DNA from: Streptococcus suis
GTDB lineage: Bacteria; Bacillota; Bacilli; Lactobacillales; Streptococcaceae
Length of the DNA stretch: 64,000 nucleotides
Direction of reading: 5' to 3'
Assembly: GCF_019856455.1 (NCBI RefSeq)
Contig: NZ_CP082205.1
Location: 868,001 to 932,000 of the forward strand
In this document: positions 58,593 through 64,000 of the stretch, piece by piece
How the letters are laid out: each line of letters starts with the position of its first letter
How positions within the stretch are numbered: the stretch's first letter is position 1
Notes under the pieces: generated by a model
The model's input: only the letters and a program-made list of their open reading frames with translations
Told to the model about the DNA's origin: nothing
Database searches by the model: none
Program-made: the position numbers and the translations under genes

Positions 58593-59534
58593 ATGCCAAT
58601 TAAAATTGAAAAATCATTACCAGCAGTTGAAATTTTGAGAAAAGAGAATATTTTTGTGATGGATAGTGACCGAGCTAGTCATCAGGACATTCGTCCTATC
58701 AAAATCCTTATTCTCAATCTCATGCCACAGAAGATAGTGACGGAGACTCAGTTGCTCCGTCTTTTGGCTAACACTCCTTTACAGCTAGAGGTTGAATTTC
58801 TCTACATGGCTAGTCACGAGTCCAAAAATACACACTCGGACCATTTGAAGCAGTTTTATAAGACTTTTGAGCAGGTCAGGGATAGCTATTTTGATGGGCT
58901 CATCGTGACAGGAGCACCAGTTGAAAACTTACCTTTTGAGGAAGTTGATTACTGGCAAGAACTTACTCAAGTTTTTGATTGGTCAAAAACACATGTTTAT
59001 TCAACATTGCACATTTGTTGGGGTGCACAGGCAGGTTTGTATGCACGCTATGGTGTACCCAAACACAGTATGTCTCGAAAACTATCAGGCGTATATTGTC
59101 AAGAAGTGACTAATCCAACTAGCCCTCTTATGCGTGGATTTGACGATGAATTTCGTTCACCACACTCCCGTTATACGGAAGTAAGAGAAGCAGATATTGC
59201 CCATCTGAGTGGGTTGACGATTTTATCACAAGGTCCAGAAGTTGGCCTATCCATTTTAGCCAGCAAGGATTTAAGAGAAATTTATAGTTTTGGACATTTA
59301 GAGTATGATAGGGATACACTAGCTAAGGAATATCAACGTGATTGTATAGCTGGAAAAAATCCCCATTTACCGGAAAATTATTTCAAAGAAGATGACCCTA
59401 CAAGCAAACCATCTCTCTCTTGGAATTTACCAGCAGCACAATTCTTTACCAACTGGGTGAATTATGCTGTCTATCAAGAAACTCCATATGACTGGTATAT
59501 CTTTGAACAATCAGCCCAGTCAGCTAGTCTTTAA
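58593..59534 (+). CDS. metA: Homoserine O-acyltransferase, MetA type (probably acetyl-CoA dependent)
   Basis: First step of methionine synthesis from homoserine. 313 aa. Catalytic Cys142 in LHICWGAQ, His in SFGHLEYD near residue 235, and Glu after it. Residue 111 is Glu (VTGAPVENL), where the succinyl-CoA-using E. coli enzyme has Gly; in Bacillus MetA a Glu here goes with acetyl-CoA use. Start 58593 has GGGAGG; the longer frame starting at 58542 would lie in the promoter. Followed after 9 bases by dnaD. Confidence 0.93.
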   Translation: MPIKIEKSLPAVEILRKENIFVMDSDRASHQDIRPIKILILNLMPQKIVTETQLLRLLANTPLQLEVEFLYMASHESKNTHSDHLKQFYKTFEQVRDSYFDGLIVTGAPVENLPFEEVDYWQELTQVFDWSKTHVYSTLHICWGAQAGLYARYGVPKHSMSRKLSGVYCQEVTNPTSPLMRGFDDEFRSPHSRYTEVREADIAHLSGLTILSQGPEVGLSILASKDLREIYSFGHLEYDRDTLAKEYQRDCIAGKNPHLPENYFKEDDPTSKPSLSWNLPAAQFFTNWVNYAVYQETPYDWYIFEQSAQSASL

Positions 59535-59543
59535 AGAGGAAGT

Positions 59544-60218
59544 ATGAACTATTCACAGCAATTTCGTCAGGGACATTTGGTCCTGCCAGCAGCAATATTA
59601 TTCCACTATCAAGAGCTTTTTCCGTCGGCAGATGATTTTTTGATTTGGCAGTTTTTCTTATATCAAAATTCCTCATCTGTCGAATCATTAGCACCTAGTG
59701 AGATTGCTCAAGCTACTGGTAAAACAGTTGCTCAGGTCAATCAAGCTATTGAAAATCTCCAAGATGCTGGACTCTTAGAATTTAAGACAATCAGTATTGC
59801 TGGTGAAATTGAAATGATATTCGATGCGCTTCCTGCTTTTGAAAAATTGGATGTTCTGTTAACTCCAAAACAGGCAGTTGAGATTGTGCAACCAGAGAAT
59901 GATTTGAAGACCTTGGTGGGTGATTTTGAACGTGAATTGGGCCGCTTTTTATCGCCGTTTGAAATCGAAGATTTGCAGAAGACTATTGAGGATGACAAAA
60001 CTTCGATTGATTTGGTTCGTGCAGCCTTGAAAGAAGCTGTTTTTAACAACAAAACAAATTGGAAATACATCCAAGCTATTCTACGAAACTGGCGCCGTGA
60101 GGGAATTACTACAGTTGCGCAAGTAGAAGCGAAAAATGCAGAAAGAGAAATTCAGACTCCTAAGAATGTGACTGTTTCAAGTGACTTTCTTGATGCAATG
60201 GATCTCTGGAAAGATTGA
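59544..60218 (+). CDS. DnaD-domain replication protein
   Basis: 224-aa primosomal protein. N-terminal winged-helix domain (LPSADDFLIWQFFLYQ-type core, and IAQATGKTVAQVNQAIENL) and C-terminal DnaB2/DnaD domain from residue 125, with FEIEDLQKTIEDDKTSIDLV and the conserved NWKYIQAILRNW. It helps load the replicative helicase and restart forks. GAGGAAGT precedes the ATG; trmK starts one base after its stop. Confidence 0.9.
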   Translation: MNYSQQFRQGHLVLPAAILFHYQELFPSADDFLIWQFFLYQNSSSVESLAPSEIAQATGKTVAQVNQAIENLQDAGLLEFKTISIAGEIEMIFDALPAFEKLDVLLTPKQAVEIVQPENDLKTLVGDFERELGRFLSPFEIEDLQKTIEDDKTSIDLVRAALKEAVFNNKTNWKYIQAILRNWRREGITTVAQVEAKNAEREIQTPKNVTVSSDFLDAMDLWKD

Positions 60219-60219
60219 T

Positions 60220-60903
60220 ATGGAAACAAAATTATCTAAAAGGCTGGAAACAGTCGCAAGTTTTGTCCCACAAGGGGCACGTCTAGTTGATGTAGGGAGT
60301 GACCATGCTTATCTCCCTCTTTTTTTGGTAGAGCAGGGGCATATTGATTTTGCCATTGCGGGGGAAGTCGTTCAAGGTCCCTATCAGTCAGCGCTCCAGA
60401 ATGTAGAGCAGGCGGGACAAACAGAAAAAATTCTAGTCCGTTTGGCAAATGGCTTAGGTGCGTTTGAGACGTCTGATCAGATGACTGCCGTGACCATAGC
60501 AGGTATGGGAGGGCGCTTGATTGCGGAAATCTTAGAAGCAGGAAAAGAAAAGCTTGCGACCATTGAACGTTTGATACTCCAGCCAAATAATCGTGAAGAT
60601 GATGTGCGGCGATGGTTGGAAAAAAATGGTTTTAGATTGGTTGCTGAAAAGATTCTGGAAGAAAATGGCAAGTTATATGAAGTCCTCGTTGCAGAATCAG
60701 GACAGATGAGATTGTCAGAAGTTGAACATCGTTTTGGTCCCTATCTACTAGAGGAGGCCTCACCAGTTTTCGTCAAAAAGTGGAGAAGAGAACTTGAAAA
60801 ATTAAGTTTTGCTTTGGAACAAGTTCCATCTGAACGCCAAGGTGAACGCTTTGCCATTTCCCAAAAGATCCAACAAATTCAGGAGGCAGTCCATGTTAGC
60901 TAG
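60220..60903 (+). CDS. trmK: tRNA (adenine22-N1)-methyltransferase
   Basis: Methylates A22 of tRNAs such as tRNA-Ser. 227-aa SAM enzyme: motif [16 protein letters not shown] near residue 21, [13 protein letters not shown], the [10 protein letters not shown] segment near 92 and [14 protein letters not shown] near 118. A C-terminal coiled coil follows. The frame could start upstream in dnaD, but ATG 60220 (METKLSKRL) fits the family. Overlaps the Nif3-like gene by 11 bases. Confidence 0.93.
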   Translation: METKLSKRLETVASFVPQGARLVDVGSDHAYLPLFLVEQGHIDFAIAGEVVQGPYQSALQNVEQAGQTEKILVRLANGLGAFETSDQMTAVTIAGMGGRLIAEILEAGKEKLATIERLILQPNNREDDVRRWLEKNGFRLVAEKILEENGKLYEVLVAESGQMRLSEVEHRFGPYLLEEASPVFVKKWRRELEKLSFALEQVPSERQGERFAISQKIQQIQEAVHVS

Positions 60904-61687
60904 TCAGGTTATTGAGCGCTATCAAGCCTTTTGCCCCCCTTCTTTGGCTATGGAAGGTGATGTCAAAGGGCTGCAAATCGGTACCCTTAATAAAGAGATT
61001 CAACGTGTCATGGTGGCTCTGGATATTCGTGAGACAACAGTGGCAGAGGCGATTGATAAAAAGGTGGATTTGATTATCGTCAAGCACGCTCCGATTTTTC
61101 GTCCAATAAAGGATTTGGTGGCGGACAATCCGCAAACTAAAATGTATCTTGATTTGATTAAGCATGATATTGCAGTCTATGTTAGTCATACAGATATTGA
61201 TGTGGTTGAGGGTGGTCTCAACGACTGGTTCTGTGAACTATTAGAAATTCAAGATACTACCTACTTGATTGAAACTGCCGAGGGGCAGGGGCTTGGCCGT
61301 GTGGGGACAATAGCAGAGCAGACCTTGGAGGAGTTGGCTTTGAAAGTCAAGTCTGTCTTTGGTCTAGATGCTGTCCGTCTAGTGACCTATGGGCACCAAG
61401 CCAAGCAGTATGTCAGCCGTGTAGCCATCTGTGGTGGCAGTGGTGGATCTTACTACCATGAGGCTCTGGCCAAGGAAGCAGATGTTTACATCACAGGCGA
61501 TATTTACTACCATACTGGGCAGGATATGCTGACCCAGGGCTTGCTGGCGATTGACCCAGGCCACCATATCGAAGCCTTGTTTATCAAGAAAATTGCAGAT
61601 TTGCTGGAAACTTGGAAAGCAGAAGAGGGCTGGGATGTGGACATTATGCCTTCAACCGTTTCAACCAATCCATTTAGGCATTTGTGA
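60893..61687 (+). CDS. Nif3-like dinuclear metal-centre protein (YqfO type)
   Basis: 264-aa Nif3/DUF34 protein. Metal ligands: [10 protein letters not shown] near residue 62, [17 protein letters not shown] near 100, and a C-terminal [15 protein letters not shown] near 205 with [10 protein letters not shown]. It forms a hexameric ring in homologues; the reaction is still unclear. Beside trmK in nearly all Firmicutes, which hints at a link to tRNA or cofactor metabolism. AGGAGG before ATG 60893. Confidence 0.92.
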   Translation: MLASQVIERYQAFCPPSLAMEGDVKGLQIGTLNKEIQRVMVALDIRETTVAEAIDKKVDLIIVKHAPIFRPIKDLVADNPQTKMYLDLIKHDIAVYVSHTDIDVVEGGLNDWFCELLEIQDTTYLIETAEGQGLGRVGTIAEQTLEELALKVKSVFGLDAVRLVTYGHQAKQYVSRVAICGGSGGSYYHEALAKEADVYITGDIYYHTGQDMLTQGLLAIDPGHHIEALFIKKIADLLETWKAEEGWDVDIMPSTVSTNPFRHL

Positions 61688-61712
61688 TAAATTAATCAGC
61701 ACTTGATTGTGG

Positions 61713-61758
61713 AAAGACCAAGACGACATTTAATGTAGTTTTAGGTCTTTTATTTTTT
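61713..61758 (+). terminator. Terminator after the Nif3-like gene
   Basis: AAAGACC (61713-61719) pairs with GGTCTTT (61744-61750) with an inner ACAT/ATGT stem, then a T run. Confidence 0.75.
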
Positions 61759-61862
61759 AGATATTTTCTTATTTATTTAAGTGAAAAAGCTTGAATTTTA
61801 TAATAAATTAGGGTATCTTAATTCATAGGATATGCAAGATTAAACAGGATAGGATGTTAGTT

Positions 61863-62687
61863 ATGACTTGGTTTACTAATCAGTCTGTAGTTCTACAGGC
61901 TTTGCTAGGTGGTTTATTCACATGGTTTTGTACGATTGTGGGGTCTGCCGTTGTATTTTTCTTTAAGACAGTTAGTCGTCGTTTGCTAGATACCATGCTA
62001 GGCTTTGCAGCTGGCGTTATGATTGCGGCTTCTTTTTGGTCTTTATTAGCCCCATCGATTGAGTATGCTGAAAGTTCATACGGCAATCTGGCTTGGATAC
62101 CAGCAGCAGTAGGTTTTGCAGCAGGTGGTATTTTTTTACGCTTGGTAGATGCCTGGGTTCCGCATTTGCATTTGGGAAATGATAAAGATAAGGCAGAAGG
62201 TGGTGGTGAGAAGGATAGAAAAAATCTATCAAAAACAGCCCTGCTCTTCTTAGCTATTACAATTCACAATATTCCTGAAGGCTTGGCGGTCGGTGTGACA
62301 TTTGGTGCACTTGCTTCTAACTATAGTCCAGCAGCTTTTATCGGCGCAATCGGTCTTGCTATTGGGATTGGTATACAAAATATTCCTGAAGGGGCAGCCT
62401 TGGCTATTCCAATTCGTACAGACGGCGCATCTAGGTGGAAAGCTTTTTACTGGGGATCAATGTCAGCAATTGTTGAGCCGATTGCAGCAGTCATCGGGGC
62501 TTTTGCGGTCACCTTTATGACACCTGTTTTACCTTATGCCCTCTCCTTTGCGGCAGGAGCCATGATTTTTGTCGTCGTAGAAGAGCTCATTCCAGAATCG
62601 CAGACAAACGGTAATACGGATATTGCAACTCTGGGCTTAATGGCTGGTTTTATCATCATGATGATTTTGGATGTTGCTCTAGGATAA
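61863..62687 (+). CDS. ZIP family metal transporter
   Basis: 274-aa divalent metal importer of the GufA-like ZIP branch, eight membrane segments. Metal-site motifs HNIPEGLAVGV near residue 137 and QNIPEGAALAIP near 175, with EELIPE near 242. A cytoplasmic His/Lys-rich loop lies between (HLHLGNDKDKAEGG). Start ATG 61863 with AGGA at 61851-61854. Probably zinc or manganese. Own terminator; upstream leader AT-rich without a clear operator. Confidence 0.88.
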   Translation: MTWFTNQSVVLQALLGGLFTWFCTIVGSAVVFFFKTVSRRLLDTMLGFAAGVMIAASFWSLLAPSIEYAESSYGNLAWIPAAVGFAAGGIFLRLVDAWVPHLHLGNDKDKAEGGGEKDRKNLSKTALLFLAITIHNIPEGLAVGVTFGALASNYSPAAFIGAIGLAIGIGIQNIPEGAALAIPIRTDGASRWKAFYWGSMSAIVEPIAAVIGAFAVTFMTPVLPYALSFAAGAMIFVVVEELIPESQTNGNTDIATLGLMAGFIIMMILDVALG

Positions 62688-62693
62688 TTTGTT

Positions 62694-62718
62694 AAAGTCT
62701 GTCGTCACAGGCTTTTTT
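62694..62718 (+). terminator. Terminator after the ZIP gene
   Basis: AAAGTCTGT, CGTC loop, ACAGGCTTT and TTT. Confidence 0.8.
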
Positions 62719-62721
62719 CTT

Positions 62722-62751
62722 ATGACAATATCTTTAAAAATATGGTATAAT
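62722..62751 (+). promoter_or_regulatory. Promoter of the rhamnose operon (rmlA)
   Basis: ATGACA (62722-62727), 18 bases, TATAAT at 62746-62751 with an extended TGG before it. 33 bases upstream of rmlA. Confidence 0.65.
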
Positions 62752-62784
62752 GAACTGATATTAATTTAGGGAAGGTACTCTTAT

Positions 62785-63654
62785 ATGAAAGGTATTATTC
62801 TAGCAGGTGGTTCAGGTACACGCTTGTATCCTTTGACGCGCGCAGCTTCAAAACAGTTGATGCCAATTTACGATAAACCAATGATTTATTATCCATTGTC
62901 AACATTGATGTTGGCTGGAATCAAAGATATTTTGATTATTTCAACTCCGCAAGATCTACCACGTTTTAAGGACATGCTTGGTGATGGTTCTGAATTGGGA
63001 ATTTCTCTCTCTTATGCTGAACAACCAAGTCCAGATGGTTTGGCGCAAGCCTTCATTATCGGTGAAGAATTTATCGGTGATGACAATGTGGCTTTGATTT
63101 TGGGGGATAACATCTATCATGGAAATGGTTTGACCAAGATGTTGCAACGGGCGGCTAGCAAAGAAAAAGGTGCGACAGTATTCGGTTACCAAGTGAAAGA
63201 TCCGGAACGTTTTGGTGTCGTAGAATTCGACGCAGACATGAATGCCATTTCTATCGAAGAAAAACCAGAGGTACCAAAATCAAACTTTGCAGTTACTGGT
63301 CTTTATTTCTATGACAATGATGTTGTGGAGATTGCGAAAAATATCAAGCCTTCACCTCGTGGCGAGTTGGAAATCACAGATGTCAACAAGGCTTACTTAG
63401 AACGCGGCGACTTGTCTGTTGAGCTTATGGGCCGTGGATTTGCCTGGTTGGACACTGGTACGCATGAAAGCCTCTTGGAAGCTGCACAGTACATCGAAAC
63501 GGTTCAACGTTTGCAAAACGTTCAAGTGGCTAACTTGGAAGAAATTGCTTACCGCATGGGCTACATTACAAAAGAACAAGTGCATGAATTGGCGCAGGCA
63601 CTTAAGAAAAATGAATACGGGCAATACTTGCTCCGTTTGATTGGAGAGGCCTAA
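62785..63654 (+). CDS. rmlA: Glucose-1-phosphate thymidylyltransferase
   Basis: First enzyme of dTDP-L-rhamnose synthesis, used for cell-wall polysaccharides. 289 aa. Nucleotidyltransferase signature [20 protein letters not shown] at the N-terminus, with [27 protein letters not shown] near 107; and the C-terminal [20 protein letters not shown] precedes the ATG. Its stop overlaps the rmlC start. Confidence 0.97.
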   Translation: MKGIILAGGSGTRLYPLTRAASKQLMPIYDKPMIYYPLSTLMLAGIKDILIISTPQDLPRFKDMLGDGSELGISLSYAEQPSPDGLAQAFIIGEEFIGDDNVALILGDNIYHGNGLTKMLQRAASKEKGATVFGYQVKDPERFGVVEFDADMNAISIEEKPEVPKSNFAVTGLYFYDNDVVEIAKNIKPSPRGELEITDVNKAYLERGDLSVELMGRGFAWLDTGTHESLLEAAQYIETVQRLQNVQVANLEEIAYRMGYITKEQVHELAQALKKNEYGQYLLRLIGEA

Positions 63655-64000
63655 TGACAGAAAAATTTTTCGGTAAAACACCAGCAGCTCGCCCAGTTGA
63701 AGCTATTCCAGGAATGTTAGAATTTGACATTCCTGTTCATGGCGACAACCGTGGCTGGTTCAAGGAAAATTTCCAAAAGGAAAAAATGTTGCCTCTCGGC
63801 TTTCCTGAAAGCTTCTTTGCAGAAGGGAAATTGCAGAATAATGTTTCTTTCTCCCGCAAAAACGTTCTTCGTGGTCTTCACGCAGAGCCTTGGGATAAAT
63901 ACATTTCAGTAGCAGACGGCGGTAAGGTTTTGGGAACTTGGGTGGATCTACGTGAAGGCGAAACCTTCGGTAATACCTACCAAACCGTTATCGATGCTTC
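63654..64000 (+). CDS. rmlC: dTDP-4-dehydrorhamnose 3,5-epimerase (partial, runs off the window)
   Basis: 115 codons of the cupin-fold epimerase, third enzyme of the pathway, seen here as the second gene. DNRGWFKENFQKEKM and VSFSRKNVLRGLHAEP with the catalytic His, then SVADGGKVLGTWVDLREG. ATG at 63654-63656 overlaps the rmlA stop (TAATG). rmlB and rmlD probably lie beyond the window. Confidence 0.93.
   Translation, partial: MTEKFFGKTPAARPVEAIPGMLEFDIPVHGDNRGWFKENFQKEKMLPLGFPESFFAEGKLQNNVSFSRKNVLRGLHAEPWDKYISVADGGKVLGTWVDLREGETFGNTYQTVIDA

Overview
The window is a stretch of a low-GC Firmicute chromosome and reads as Streptococcus, most likely Streptococcus suis. The species call is inference, based on streptococcal gene orders (rnc-smc-HAD-HAD-ftsY; an ATP synthase operon that starts with the c subunit; pheS-acetyltransferase-pheT; folE-folP-folB-folK; miaA-hflX-rnz), the epuA-endA pair and BOX-like intergenic repeats. 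No rRNA, tRNA or CRISPR array was seen.

Layout. 1-7.5 kb: the start of a membrane acyltransferase (minus strand), then a tightly overlapping plus-strand run of RNase III, SMC, two Cof-type HAD phosphatases and FtsY. 7.5-12.5 kb (minus strand): an acetyltransferase gene broken by a short inverted-repeat element, an AlkD-like protein, zwf (its stop codon supplied by a second copy of that element), and an operon of a 48-aa protein, a YraQ/ArsP-type permease and a TIGR03943-like partner. 12.6-24.7 kb: ligA (apparently leaderless), a lipid kinase, the eight-gene F1Fo ATP synthase operon, a DUF1146-like gene (also apparently leaderless), murA, epuA and the EndA nuclease. 24.7-29.7 kb: a T-box leader, pheS, a three-and-a-bit-copy 223-bp tandem array of hairpins, a GNAT gene and pheT.

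29.7-34.4 kb: a DUF2087-like gene split by an IS66 element with a clean 8-bp duplication, a small unknown gene, a VTC-domain/DUF4956-like pair and a BOX-like repeat. 34.4-46 kb: a NUDIX hydrolase, folate synthesis genes, a GntP-type permease, a MetE-like protein with a MET-box operator, an MFS transporter, DUF3042, miaA, hflX, an unknown gene, rnz and an SDR. 46-54 kb: a large LPXTG-anchored M14 metallocarboxypeptidase, cardiolipin synthase, recJ and an unknown membrane-anchored protein. 54.2-57.8 kb: an insertion cluster in which an IS110-family element with a candidate bridge RNA splits a BOX-like repeat, and an IS4-family element sits next to it with a 10-bp duplication. 57.9-64 kb: apt, metA (Glu111, so probably acetyl-CoA dependent), dnaD, trmK, a Nif3-like protein, a ZIP transporter and the start of the dTDP-rhamnose operon (rmlA, rmlC).

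Most genes are housekeeping. The unusual material is in the intergenic DNA: the hairpin array inside the pheS-pheT transcription unit, the modular BOX-like elements, the IS110 left end and two promoters placed so that the transcript would begin at the start codon.
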